NCBI GenBank assembly: GCA_035528415.1
Contig: DATKYQ010000022.1
Span: 124,001 to 188,000 of the forward strand
Length of the DNA stretch: 64,000 nucleotides
Reading direction: 5' to 3'
Origin: DATKYQ01 sp035528415
GTDB lineage: Bacteria; Myxococcota; B64-G9
The position numbers and the translations under genes are program-made. Numbering within the stretch: position 1 is the first letter of the stretch; each line of letters opens with the position of its first letter. The notes under the pieces were generated by a model. The model did no database searches, was not told the DNA's origin, and saw only the letters and a program-made list of their open reading frames with translations. Of the stretch, positions 49,860 to 58,326 are shown one piece after another.

Positions 49860-50522
49860 TCACGTCTTGCCATTTCGCTCAGCCCGCGCTCCGCGCCGCC
49901 CGAAAAGATATATCATCAGGCTGCCCACGGCAAGCGCCCCCAGCAGACACCAGACCACAAGCGTATAGGATGCGAACAACGATTTCAGCCTTTCGAAGTT
50001 CGCCCCCACGGCGTAGCCCGCGCCCAGCAGTAGGGCATTCCAGACCACGGCCGAGATGGTCGCATACAGGAGCACTTTCGTAAACGACATGCGCGCCGCG
50101 CCGGCGGCGACGAAGAAAAAAGCGCGGATACCGGGAAGGAAACGGTTGATCAGGATATAGGCCGCCCCATGGCGTGAAAAGCGCGCAAGCAACAGATCGT
50201 ACTTCTCACGCGTCAGGGGCGTAAATCCGTGCTTGTTTTTCTCAGATGGAAGCTTGGTAAGCCTGCGGCCCAGCCAGACCCCGATACCGTAGTCGATGGC
50301 CGCCCCGACGAGCGATCCCCCCGTCACGATCAGCATGGCATAGGCGAAGCTCCAGGTGCCGACCACCACCAGCCAGGCACCGAGCAAAGTAATCACGTCG
50401 CCCGGAAAGGGAGGAAAAACGTACTCCACCAGAGACGAGCCGAACAGGACCAAGGCGCCCAGCCCATGCGCATTCTGGATCACGTAATCCAGAACAGATT
50501 GAACAAGTCCCGGTTCCTGCAT
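49860..50522 (-). CDS. DedA/SNARE-associated family membrane protein
   Basis: A 220-residue polytopic protein with the DedA signature: SSLVEYVFPPFPGDVITLLG near residue 30 and RFLPGIRAFFFVAAGAARMS near residue 140, where the conserved Arg-containing motif sits in the re-entrant region. Members act as phospholipid or undecaprenyl-phosphate translocases and support envelope homeostasis. It is cotranscribed with the orphan kinase downstream. Confidence 0.9.
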   Translation of the reverse strand: MQEPGLVQSVLDYVIQNAHGLGALVLFGSSLVEYVFPPFPGDVITLLGAWLVVVGTWSFAYAMLIVTGGSLVGAAIDYGIGVWLGRRLTKLPSEKNKHGFTPLTREKYDLLLARFSRHGAAYILINRFLPGIRAFFFVAAGAARMSFTKVLLYATISAVVWNALLLGAGYAVGANFERLKSLFASYTLVVWCLLGALAVGSLMIYLFGRRGARAERNGKT

Positions 50523-50566
50523 TCGGCCGCCCGGCTGGATTGCCGGTATTGAAAAAGTTTACCGCT

Positions 50567-50752
50567 CTACAGGTCGTCGGCGCGAACGGTCGAGCGCTTG
50601 TTGGCCTTGCATCGCTTCATGGCCCTGTCCAACATGACCTGCAACTCGACGCTCAGGGCGGCGGGAAGATCGCCGGCGGTCATCATCTTCTTGGATTTGA
50701 TATAATCCTTAATCTTGCTCACCACTACCAGAATCTCTTGCTTCTTAGCCAT
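50567..50752 (-). CDS. Bacterial histone-fold protein
   Basis: A 61-residue basic protein. Residues 7-20 (ILVVVSKIKDYIKS) fit histone helix 1; 31-50 (around LSVELQVMLDRAMKRCK) a long helix 2; and 52-61 (KRSTVRADDL) the loop 2/helix 3 motif equivalent to archaeal RKTIKAEDI, with the R53-T55 pair and R53/D60 spacing conserved. Length and single-fold design match the Bdellovibrio histone type, which binds DNA as dimers. AAGGGGA precedes ATG 50752. It would be a chromatin protein; nothing in its neighbourhood suggests another function. It lies 44 bases before the DedA gene in the same direction. Confidence 0.8.
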   Translation of the reverse strand: MAKKQEILVVVSKIKDYIKSKKMMTAGDLPAALSVELQVMLDRAMKRCKANKRSTVRADDL

Positions 50753-50854
50753 TTCAATCCCCTTTCATTAGACCTTAACAGGTCGTGTGTTTCAGTTTCT
50801 GCGTCTCAGGAAAAAGCAAGCTAACATCTCCCCGGTGGCAATGCAACAGAATTT

Positions 50855-52276
50855 TCATAGTCCCGACAGGCAACCCGAAGAGTCGAGGATCTCGTCCCGA
50901 AGGTGTTCGAGCACTCCCAACTCGGCCGCCAGATCTAGAACAGTGAAGCGGCCGCGGATCTCGCGCGCCGAAAGAAATGCGAGCCGAAGGTGATCGTCGT
51001 TGAGGCCGAGCTGCGCGATCGTCGTGGGCGCCCCACCCGCTGCAAGAATTTCACGCACCCTCTTTGCCCGGCGCAGTGGTTCCCCGACAGACGACCATAA
51101 ATCATCCCAGCTGTCGCGTATTCGCGAAAGCTCGCCGCGTAGCTCGTCGGGTTCAAGGTGCTTTTTCAGGTACTCTTCACGCACTTCATCCGTGCGCTTC
51201 CCGTGCCGCCGGCCGAGCTTGCCCGCAATCTCCGCGCTCGAGGGCCATGCGGCAGCGATGCGCTCTATGTCGATCCGCGCGGGATCGATCTTTTGCAGCG
51301 CCTCGTAGAGTGCGGCGCTGACAATCGTGGCCACGCCCACCTGGGCGCCGTGCAGGCCCTCGACTCGACCTTCGTCCTGTGCGCTCATGTCCCAGAAGTG
51401 GCTGATCAGGTGTTCGCCGCCCGAGGCCGGGCTTGAGGTTCCGGCCAGCTTCATCGAGATCCCGCTCAGCAGCAACGCCTCGGCAAGCAAAGCCAGCGCC
51501 TGCGGATCGCCGCGTCCGATATCCGCGGCAGCCTCGGCCACCCGGGCCTCGGCTCCCAGCACAACCCGTTCGGGCGCCGGGCAATAGTAGGCGCCGCGCA
51601 GTTTTCCGGCCAGGCGAAAGTCGGCCGTGGCGGTCGGCTTCGACTCGAGGTCTCCGAGCCCCGCGGCCGCAAGCTCATGAGGAGCGGCGCACAGGATGTC
51701 CAGATCTGCGACCACCGCCAGGGGCTGATGGCAGGCGACCGTGCGCTTGATTCCGCGCAGCATGATTGCGGCGATGGCCGAAGTGTAGCCGTTCATCGAG
51801 GGCGCGCTGGCGACGACCATGTACGGAATCCCACGGCGATAAGAAGCCAGCTTGACCAGATCGTTTACCGTGCCCGAGCCGACGGCCAGGCCGAGATCCG
51901 AGCCTTCCAGGGCGCGCTCGACCAGGGCCAGGTTTTCCTCGTCCGCATGCGGCCTGCCGCCCGCGCCGTCGGGCAGGATGCAGGCGCTGGTCGCATGCCC
52001 GTCGCTTGCCAGCAGCTTAGACACCCGTTCTCCGGCTACCTGCCAGGTAACGCGATCGGCCGCTACGCACACGACCAACCTGCGGCCGACATCCCGCGCG
52101 AAGGCAACAACCTGATCGACGGCACCCGGGCGAATCGCCACCTGCTTTAGCTCTACACTGTGAATCTTGCCGCAGCTACAGGGGCTCGAGTAGCCCAGCA
52201 ACTCATCGAGCCCGGTGGGGATCTCAGCCAGCCGCGCACCGCCGTCGTTTGTCGTATCAGTTTCTTTCGCGGACAC
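50855..52276 (-). CDS. sn-Glycerol-1-phosphate dehydrogenase-like (AraM/EgsA family)
   Basis: About 473 residues of the iron-containing alcohol dehydrogenase/GlpA-type fold. NAD-binding motif GLAVGSGTVNDLVKLASYRR, substrate loop VVASAPSMNGYTSAIAAIML, and metal ligands in GLGDLESKPTATADF, SGGEHLISHFWDM and EGLHGAQVGVAT all match AraM/EgsA, which reduces dihydroxyacetone phosphate to sn-glycerol 1-phosphate. The N-terminus contains CSCGKIH, as in many AraM proteins. It is longer than AraM (about 394) owing to a C-terminal extension. The frame opens at GTG 52297; GTG 52276 with GAGGA upstream is preferred. It overlaps the upstream Cys-rich lipoprotein gene by 20 bases. Confidence 0.88.
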   Translation of the reverse strand: MSAKETDTTNDGGARLAEIPTGLDELLGYSSPCSCGKIHSVELKQVAIRPGAVDQVVAFARDVGRRLVVCVAADRVTWQVAGERVSKLLASDGHATSACILPDGAGGRPHADEENLALVERALEGSDLGLAVGSGTVNDLVKLASYRRGIPYMVVASAPSMNGYTSAIAAIMLRGIKRTVACHQPLAVVADLDILCAAPHELAAAGLGDLESKPTATADFRLAGKLRGAYYCPAPERVVLGAEARVAEAAADIGRGDPQALALLAEALLLSGISMKLAGTSSPASGGEHLISHFWDMSAQDEGRVEGLHGAQVGVATIVSAALYEALQKIDPARIDIERIAAAWPSSAEIAGKLGRRHGKRTDEVREEYLKKHLEPDELRGELSRIRDSWDDLWSSVGEPLRRAKRVREILAAGGAPTTIAQLGLNDDHLRLAFLSAREIRGRFTVLDLAAELGVLEHLRDEILDSSGCLSGL

Positions 52277-52688
52277 AGAACTTTTCCTCGACGCCACGCT
52301 CGCTGCCGGAAAAGATCGGCTTCAGCCGGCAGTAAGGCATGTCTTGCGTGCAGTCGGCGTCGTCGCTGCACAGCTTATGACAGCGCTTGTCGCCGGCGGC
52401 GCTGCACTGGTCGGCAAAGCCGCGCTTGCAGTAGTACGAATCCCAGCAGATGTAGCCGTGCTTGCAGCCGCCCTCCTGCCGGGTGCACTCGGCCACCGTC
52501 GTTTTCCGGGATCCCTGATCCGTGGATTCTTCATCGGCCGCCTTTCTCTCTGCGGCGACCTCACGGGCGGCCTTGAGCAACGCAGGATCGTAGGCGCTCG
52601 CCGGCGGTTGCTCCCGCGGGTGGCACCCGCCGTAGACTAAGAGCGGCACGGCGAACAACGCGGCCAGAATACAAACAATCTTCTTCAT
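52257..52688 (-). CDS. Small Cys-rich exported (lipo)protein
   Basis: A 143-residue protein with a signal ending LLVYGGC, a likely though not ideal lipobox, an Ala/Glu helix (LLKAAREVAAERKAADEEST), and ten closely spaced Cys in the second half (CKHGYICWDSYYCKRG, CHKLCSDDADCTQDMPYC). Disulfide-bonded and extracytoplasmic by inference. It is coupled to the glycerol-1-phosphate dehydrogenase-like gene by overlap, which is an odd pairing. No family beyond Dickkopf-like Cys modules is recognised. Confidence 0.8.
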   Translation of the reverse strand: MKKIVCILAALFAVPLLVYGGCHPREQPPASAYDPALLKAAREVAAERKAADEESTDQGSRKTTVAECTRQEGGCKHGYICWDSYYCKRGFADQCSAAGDKRCHKLCSDDADCTQDMPYCRLKPIFSGSERGVEEKFCVRERN

Positions 52689-52771
52689 GGGACACCCCCA
52701 AAGGGTTCGAGAACGCTAACAGCGCTCTACAGCTTGACAGACCATGGTCTTTCTTTCAACCCGTTTGACGC

Positions 52772-52801
52772 TTGACAGCCCCGAGAGATTTGCCCTAGAG
52801 T
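52772..52801 (+). promoter_or_regulatory. Candidate promoter for the Cys-rich surface lipoprotein
   Basis: TTGACA (52772-52777) and TAGAGT (52796-52801) with an 18-base spacer, about 50 bases upstream of ATG 52854. The strong AAGGAGAGGG ribosome-binding site follows. Confidence 0.55.
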
Positions 52802-52853
52802 GGGCCATCGATTTGTGAGTAGACCAATTAATCGGCAGAAAAGGAGAGGGAAC

Positions 52854-53753
52854 ATGAAAAAGGTATTGACATTGGCAGTGGTAATGCTGGCAGCTCTAGC
52901 GATCGGCATCGTCTTCATCCAGTGCGGGGGAGACGACAACGGCGAAACCTGTCCCGCCAAGTGCGGTGTGGGACTCGAGTGCTGTGCAGCCTGTGCCTGT
53001 GCAACGGGCACCTGTAGCGCCGAAGGAAAATGCGAGGTTTCCGACTGCTGCCCCAGCGCCCCGCAGGGCAAATACCACATCGATATCGCCGGCAAGGTGA
53101 TTGACGCCTCCACCGGGCTGGGCACCGCCGTCGCCGTGGCTGCCATTTCGCCGACCGAGGCCTTGACCACCAGCACGCCGGAGCTGCTCGTGCAGACCGT
53201 CTCGGCCGCCGACGGCATCTTCGCCCTCGACTGCTTCGACGTCACCAACGTAGCCCTGGGCGCCGTCATCCTGACCGATGACGACCCGATGGACGCCGCC
53301 GGCGGCACCTACTTCCCCACCGGCACCGGCGTCATCGGCTGGAACACCAACGCAGAGAAGGTATGCGTGAGCTCAGCCGTGGCGATAGCCGTTCCCAACG
53401 CCATCGTCGCCAATTTCGACCAGCTTCCCGACATCGACTCGGCCACAGAGGGATTCGTGATGGGCACAGTGGTCTCGGCCGAAGGGGCTCCCGTCGAGGG
53501 CGCCGTGATCAAGAAGACCATGGACAACGGGGCAACCTGGGTGGATCTCGACAAGGTCTACTATCCTATCACAGGCTCCACAGACATGAGCGGCACGGCC
53601 ACCTCGGCCAACGGCTCCTACGTCCTGCCGGCTTCGAACTTCGTCTCGATCACCACCATCCACGCCGAGAAGGACGGCATGACCTTCGACGACGCCATGG
53701 TGGCGGCAACCGGCGGGTTCTGCTTCTTCGCGATGCTCCCCGAGGCCGAATAG
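52854..53753 (+). CDS. Exported lipoprotein with Cys-rich head and beta-sandwich repeats
   Basis: A 299-residue protein. The signal peptide ends IGIVFIQC (lipobox-like), followed by a compact Cys cluster (CPAKCGVGLECCAACACATG, CEVSDCCP; residues 28-60) and a beta-rich body with a carboxypeptidase-regulatory-like feel (IAGKVIDASTGLGTAVAV; GTVVSAEGAPVEGAVIKKTM; GTATSANGSYVLPASNF). AAGGAGAGGG four bases before ATG 52854 fixes the start; the longer frame is upstream noise. It has its own promoter and is followed by a perfect terminator, so it is a single-gene unit, probably well expressed. Function unknown. Confidence 0.82.
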   Translation: MKKVLTLAVVMLAALAIGIVFIQCGGDDNGETCPAKCGVGLECCAACACATGTCSAEGKCEVSDCCPSAPQGKYHIDIAGKVIDASTGLGTAVAVAAISPTEALTTSTPELLVQTVSAADGIFALDCFDVTNVALGAVILTDDDPMDAAGGTYFPTGTGVIGWNTNAEKVCVSSAVAIAVPNAIVANFDQLPDIDSATEGFVMGTVVSAEGAPVEGAVIKKTMDNGATWVDLDKVYYPITGSTDMSGTATSANGSYVLPASNFVSITTIHAEKDGMTFDDAMVAATGGFCFFAMLPEAE

Positions 53754-53780
53754 TACCGAAGGCTATTTTATGACATGACT

Positions 53781-53814
53781 GGCGTGGAGCCGTTCAGGCT
53801 CCACGCCGTTTTTT
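53781..53814 (+). terminator. Rho-independent terminator after the lipoprotein
   Basis: GGCGTGGAGCC and GGCTCCACGCC form an 11-base-pair stem with a GTTCA loop (53781-53807), followed by G and TTTTTT (53809-53814). It separates the lipoprotein from the FadL-type gene. Confidence 0.92.
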
Positions 53815-53852
53815 CAATCCCCGATGCCGCACCTTCTTCGAGGAGCCTTTTC

Positions 53853-55259
53853 ATGAGACGACAGTGTCTTGCAGTGGCTTGTGTTTTCCTGCTGTGCGCA
53901 CCGCTCGCCCGGGCCGGAGGTTTTTTGGTCTACGAGCACGGCGCCCGGGCCACGGGAATGGCCGACGCGCGCACCGCGCTGGCCGACGACGTCGACGCCC
54001 TGTTTTTCAACCCGGCCGCCATCACCGAGCTGCCAGGCATACAACTCGAACTGGGGCTTACCGGCATGATTCCTTTCACCAGTTACAAAGCAGCCAAGAA
54101 CACGCCCGATCGAACCTACAATCGTTACTACGACCCGGATGGCGAGAACCCGGTTCCGATCAACGACGGGATGAACGACGCCGATGCCAAGATCAAGGCT
54201 TACACGCCGATCCATATTTACGCCTCGTACAAGATCCCGGACATCGGGCTCTCGGTGGGACTGGGGATTTTCAACCCCTTCGGCATGGGCACCTTCTGGC
54301 ACGGAGACTTCGACGGGCGCTTCATCGGCACCGAGAGCGAGATGCAGACCTTCTTCACCCAGCCTGTTGTCGCGCTCGATCTGGCCGAGCTGATCGGCAT
54401 CAAGGATATTCTGAAGCTGTCCGTCGCCGTCGGTTATAATTTCGTATACGGCACGGCCAGGCTCTCCAAACACATCGACCTGCGCCTGGCCGAGATACTG
54501 CCCACCGCCGATCCGATCCGCGACCCTTGGGGCGTGATGACGATGACCGGCTCGGCCACCGGCCACGGCTGGAACGTGGCCCTGCACGCGGAGTTGCCGG
54601 GCTGGTTCTCGGTCGGCGCCTCCATCCGCGGCCACGTCAATCTGCCCTTCAGCGGCACGGCCAAATTCTGGTTCAACGAGGCCGGGCGGGAGGCCGTGGA
54701 TGCGCTGTCGATCATCCTGCCGGACGAGACGAACGGTCATGTTGATATTGACCTGCCCATGAACATGAACTTCGGAGTAGCCTTCCTGGGCATAGACCAC
54801 CTGAAAATCGCCCTGGATTTCTACATCGCCTTCTTCTCGTCGTTCAAGGAAATCGACTTGCACTTCGACTGCGCCGATGACGATCCGCCCTGCAATGCCG
54901 TGTCGGACCCGATCAGGAAAGACTGGCACAGCTCGTGGGAGCTTTCACTGGGGGCCGAGTACGAGGTGTTCGACGGCTTCATGGTCCGGGCCGGATACGG
55001 CATGGTGTCGAACCCGGTTCCCCCGGAGACCTTCGATCCTTCCCTGCCCGACGGGCGCCGCGATCTGATCTGCTTCGGGGCCGGCTACGCCATGGACTGG
55101 TGGAAGATCGATTTCGGCTATATGCTGGCCATGTGGGGTGGGACCAAAGACAACGACATCGGCGACGGGGACGCCACCGGCGCCCCCAACGGCAAGGCCA
55201 ACGGCGACTATAGGACTATCGCCCACCTGATTGCACTGTCACTCGGGGCGCAGTTCTAG
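53853..55259 (+). CDS. FadL/OmpP1/TodX-family outer-membrane transporter
   Basis: A 468-residue outer-membrane barrel for uptake of hydrophobic compounds. The signal peptide (LAVACVFLLCAPLARA) is followed by the FadL hatch motif GGFLVYEHGARATGMADART and ADDVDALFFNPAAITELPG; many amphipathic strands follow, with terminal HLIALSLGAQF ending in Phe as needed for barrel insertion. AGGAG precedes ATG 53853; the upstream open frame crosses the terminator and is not used. It ends four bases before the convergent MEMO-AMMECR1 gene. Substrate unknown (long-chain fatty acid or aromatic). Confidence 0.93.
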   Translation: MRRQCLAVACVFLLCAPLARAGGFLVYEHGARATGMADARTALADDVDALFFNPAAITELPGIQLELGLTGMIPFTSYKAAKNTPDRTYNRYYDPDGENPVPINDGMNDADAKIKAYTPIHIYASYKIPDIGLSVGLGIFNPFGMGTFWHGDFDGRFIGTESEMQTFFTQPVVALDLAELIGIKDILKLSVAVGYNFVYGTARLSKHIDLRLAEILPTADPIRDPWGVMTMTGSATGHGWNVALHAELPGWFSVGASIRGHVNLPFSGTAKFWFNEAGREAVDALSIILPDETNGHVDIDLPMNMNFGVAFLGIDHLKIALDFYIAFFSSFKEIDLHFDCADDDPPCNAVSDPIRKDWHSSWELSLGAEYEVFDGFMVRAGYGMVSNPVPPETFDPSLPDGRRDLICFGAGYAMDWWKIDFGYMLAMWGGTKDNDIGDGDATGAPNGKANGDYRTIAHLIALSLGAQF

Positions 55260-55263
55260 TACC

Positions 55264-56904
55264 CTACTTACTCTCGCCGAAAACCAGGGCGCTGAAGCGC
55301 GAAATTTGCGCCTTTGGGGATTTCCAGCAACCCTTCTCGAAGACGTGGGCCTTGCGGCACAGGTTGTCAAGGTACTCCTCGACCGTGTCCCAGTGCTGTT
55401 CCACCGGCACCTGGGGCAGGAAAACACCGCGGTTGAAACCCAACTGCAGCCAGACACCGTCGCGCCCGATTTCAATCTCAGCCAGCGGGTCCTTCACCGG
55501 AACTCTTGGCGTCAAGACCGAAATCTCTATTTCTATGTCGGCAAGCTCTGCCAAGACAACCGGCCGGAAGCGCGTGTCGTGTACGGCGGCGTCTATAGCC
55601 CGATCGCGAACCATCTTCCAGAGGGGATCCACGGGCTCCATGTAGCCGATGCAGCCTCGAAGCTGGCCTTGTTTCTTCAGAGTGACGAAGGCGGCTCCGG
55701 GCTTTATTAGCCCCTCCAGCTTCGGCTCGAAGTCCTTCGTCTTTCCGTCGCGCACATAGGCATCGAGAGCCTCGCGGGCGATCTTCAAAAGCGCCTGCTT
55801 CTCCCGGTCGTTCAGGTAGTCGCCCGTCGAACCGCCGGGCTTCGCTGGCGGTTTGCGCGCTTGCGCCAAACTGACCGCCACGGCGCTGTAGCCCACGATG
55901 CGGCTGTTTTTGTCTCCGACCACGTCGCCGGAGTTGCGCCGATCTAAAACCGTCGCTTTGGCGTCGCCATAAAGTCGAGCAAGCTCCATTAAAGTCAACA
56001 CCGGACCCATGCCGCAAAACTGGGCGCAGTCGGGCTGCGGGCGTTCGTCGGGCGACAGCTTGACGTTCATGTGCGCCCCTCGAAAGGCCTGGTAGGCCGC
56101 AAACAGCCCGGCCGTGTCCAGCACCGTAACGTAGCGCAGGGCGTTCTTGTCCATGGCCTGCGCGACGTCGTAGGAGAAATCGTGCGACATGTCGGTGCTG
56201 GCCACGAACAGGGTATCGTTACCGGGAAAAGTTTTCTTGAGCGCGGCCGCGAGCTTTTTCATCGGTTGCGGATCGGATTGCGAGATCATCAGCGGCACCA
56301 GTTTGAAGCCCGGCACAACCACCTGCAGGAAAGGAAGTTCCACCTCGAGGGCGTGTTCGCCGATGAACTTCTCTTCGTCCAGGCGGGCGATTCCGGTCGC
56401 GGCCAACTCTTTTACGGCCCGGCGATCGATTGGCACGTCGCCCAGCGGCGTCCGGTAAGCGTCCGCGTCAAGCAGCGCCGGAGTCGGGTACCAGCGATGG
56501 TGGGCCGGCCCGAGCACCACCACCCGCTTGTAGTCGCGGCCGCGAACCGCCTGGAAGGCAAAGGCGGCCACCGGACCGGAATACGGATATCCCGCGTGTG
56601 GAACTATAACTCCCAGGATATCGCCGTCGATTGTTTTTCCCTTTTGCGCCTTGCCCAGAAACTCGTCGATCATGGCACGCAGGCTCTTCGCGTCGGCGGG
56701 ATAGAACGAGCCGGCCACCTGCGGTTCGAAGACCTTGCCCGGTTTATGATCTTCTACGGTCACCGCCTTACCGCCCGCGGCCGGTGCTGCCGTTGTTTTC
56801 TGCTCCTGGCAACTTGCCGCCATCAGCAGGCCGGTACAGGCCATGACTGCTCCGGCCAGAGCCAACCTTCCGGATAAATTGAATCGCATAGGTTTAATAT
56901 TCAT
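55264..56904 (-). CDS. MEMO1-AMMECR1 fusion lipoprotein (AmmeMemoRadiSam B+A)
   Basis: A 546-residue protein. The signal ends in LLMAASC, a lipobox; residues 55-345 are MEMO-like (VAGSFYPADAKSLRAMIDEF, VIVPHAGYPYSGPVAAFAFQ, GPAHHRWYP, IGEHALEVELPFLQ, ASTDMSHD, with His and Cys candidates for the metal site); residues 375-540 are AMMECR1-like (AFVTLKKQGQLRGCIGYMEP, VHDTRFRPVVLAELADIEIE, GVFLPQVPVEQHWD). The two normally occur as separate genes (AmmeMemoRadiSam B and A) beside a radical-SAM enzyme, none of which is in this window. ATG 56904 with AGGAG upstream is preferred over GTG 56913. Export and lipidation are unusual. Confidence 0.9.
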   Translation of the reverse strand: MNIKPMRFNLSGRLALAGAVMACTGLLMAASCQEQKTTAAPAAGGKAVTVEDHKPGKVFEPQVAGSFYPADAKSLRAMIDEFLGKAQKGKTIDGDILGVIVPHAGYPYSGPVAAFAFQAVRGRDYKRVVVLGPAHHRWYPTPALLDADAYRTPLGDVPIDRRAVKELAATGIARLDEEKFIGEHALEVELPFLQVVVPGFKLVPLMISQSDPQPMKKLAAALKKTFPGNDTLFVASTDMSHDFSYDVAQAMDKNALRYVTVLDTAGLFAAYQAFRGAHMNVKLSPDERPQPDCAQFCGMGPVLTLMELARLYGDAKATVLDRRNSGDVVGDKNSRIVGYSAVAVSLAQARKPPAKPGGSTGDYLNDREKQALLKIAREALDAYVRDGKTKDFEPKLEGLIKPGAAFVTLKKQGQLRGCIGYMEPVDPLWKMVRDRAIDAAVHDTRFRPVVLAELADIEIEISVLTPRVPVKDPLAEIEIGRDGVWLQLGFNRGVFLPQVPVEQHWDTVEEYLDNLCRKAHVFEKGCWKSPKAQISRFSALVFGESK

Positions 56905-56928
56905 TTCGTGCACTCCTGCTCGCGCCGC

Positions 56929-58326
56929 TCAAGGCGCTTCACCCGGACCGTCCAGGGCCTGCCAGTCGACATCCGGTGACTCGGGCTCACCCGCGCCTTT
57001 TCGCTGATACTTGCCGCCGCGGAATTCTCCCTTGTAGCGCTTACCGTGGGGCAGGATCATCTCTCCTTGTCCATGCGCCAGCCCGTATTTCCACTCACCT
57101 TTGTATTTTGCGCCCTTTGGAAAACGGCAACTTCCCCGGCCGTGGCGCTTGCCTCGGCTGAAGCCGCCCTCGTAGCGGTAGCCGTCCCTGCGCGTTTCGA
57201 TCCCTTGCCCTTCTTTCTGCCCGTTCTTGAACTGGCCAGAGTATTTCGCGCCGTTTTTCTTGTCTATCAACGTTCCCCGACCGTCGAACTTGCCCGCCTT
57301 CCAGCCGCCTGAGTATTTCATCTTGGAGTTCTCGAGCGTCCCCCGGCCATGGGCCTTGCCGGCCTTCCACTGCCCCGTGTAGCTGGTGCCATCGGTGACC
57401 TTCAAGCTTCCCTGACCGTCTCGCTGTCCGTTTTTCCAGCCTCCCTCATAGCCGAACTTGCCCTTGCGGACTTCCTTGCCGCGGCCATTACGCTGGCCGT
57501 TTTTCCAACCACCTGTGTAGATGGTGCCGTCAGCGAGCGTCTCGGTCCCGCGCCCGTCGCGCTTGCCGGCCTTGAAGCTGCCGATGTATTTTCCGCCGTC
57601 AGGCAGGATCAAGGTGCCCTTGCCGTTCGGCAGGCCGTTCTGGTATGAACCTTCGTAGCGGCTGCCGTCTGCGAATTTCGTTGTGCCCCAGCCGATTCGC
57701 CGACCGTCTTTCCAGATTCCCTCGAAGTTGCCGCCATCGGGCAGTTTCTCGACACCCTGCCCTGATCTTTTTCCGTTCTCCCACTGGCCACTGTAACTGC
57801 TGCCGTCCTTGAGCGTCTCGCTCCCCTGCCCTTGCCGCTTGCCCTGCTTCCACTCGCCCTCGTAACGGCTGCCGTTCGGGAGCGTCTCCGTGCCATGGCC
57901 GTCGCGCAGGTCGGCCTTCCAGTCACCCGTGTATGAAAGGCCGTAGGAGGTCTTCATCGTCCCCCGGCCGTTACGCAGGTCGGCCTTCCAGTCGCCCTGG
58001 TAACTGGTGCCCGTCGCGGAAACCGAGTTTCCCACACCTTCCCGAACGCCGTTTTTCCACTGGCCGGAATATTTCGACCCGTCCCCTCCGCTGATGCGTC
58101 CCTGTCCGTTGGGCAATCCGAATTTGAACTCGCCCTCGTAGACGGCCCCATCGGGCCCGGCCGCCTTTCCCTTGCCCTCGGCCAGCCCGCCCTTGCAGCC
58201 CCCCTCCAAAAAGCGCCAGGCGCTCATGGATTCATGAACTTTACAACCAGCGGCACTCCCGGCTCCTGCCGCCGATGCCGCGGCACACGAAAGGAAGGCT
58301 GCTAAAACAATTCGTACCGTGTGCAT
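56929..58326 (-). CDS. Exported MORN-repeat protein
   Basis: A 465-residue protein with a signal peptide (VRIVLAAFLSCAAASAAGAG) and 16 full MORN repeats of 22-24 residues plus a partial one, covering residues 60 to 440 (consensus YxGxWKxGxxxGxGxxxxxDGxx; for example YEGEWKQGKRQGQGSETLKD and YTGGWKNGQRNGRGKEVRKG). The C-terminus is short and acidic. Repeats are more similar to each other than needed for folding alone, so recent internal duplication is likely. ATG 58326 has GGGAGGGG upstream. MORN proteins bind lipids or shape membranes in other organisms; here it would be extracytoplasmic. Confidence 0.9.
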   Translation of the reverse strand: MHTVRIVLAAFLSCAAASAAGAGSAAGCKVHESMSAWRFLEGGCKGGLAEGKGKAAGPDGAVYEGEFKFGLPNGQGRISGGDGSKYSGQWKNGVREGVGNSVSATGTSYQGDWKADLRNGRGTMKTSYGLSYTGDWKADLRDGHGTETLPNGSRYEGEWKQGKRQGQGSETLKDGSSYSGQWENGKRSGQGVEKLPDGGNFEGIWKDGRRIGWGTTKFADGSRYEGSYQNGLPNGKGTLILPDGGKYIGSFKAGKRDGRGTETLADGTIYTGGWKNGQRNGRGKEVRKGKFGYEGGWKNGQRDGQGSLKVTDGTSYTGQWKAGKAHGRGTLENSKMKYSGGWKAGKFDGRGTLIDKKNGAKYSGQFKNGQKEGQGIETRRDGYRYEGGFSRGKRHGRGSCRFPKGAKYKGEWKYGLAHGQGEMILPHGKRYKGEFRGGKYQRKGAGEPESPDVDWQALDGPGEAP

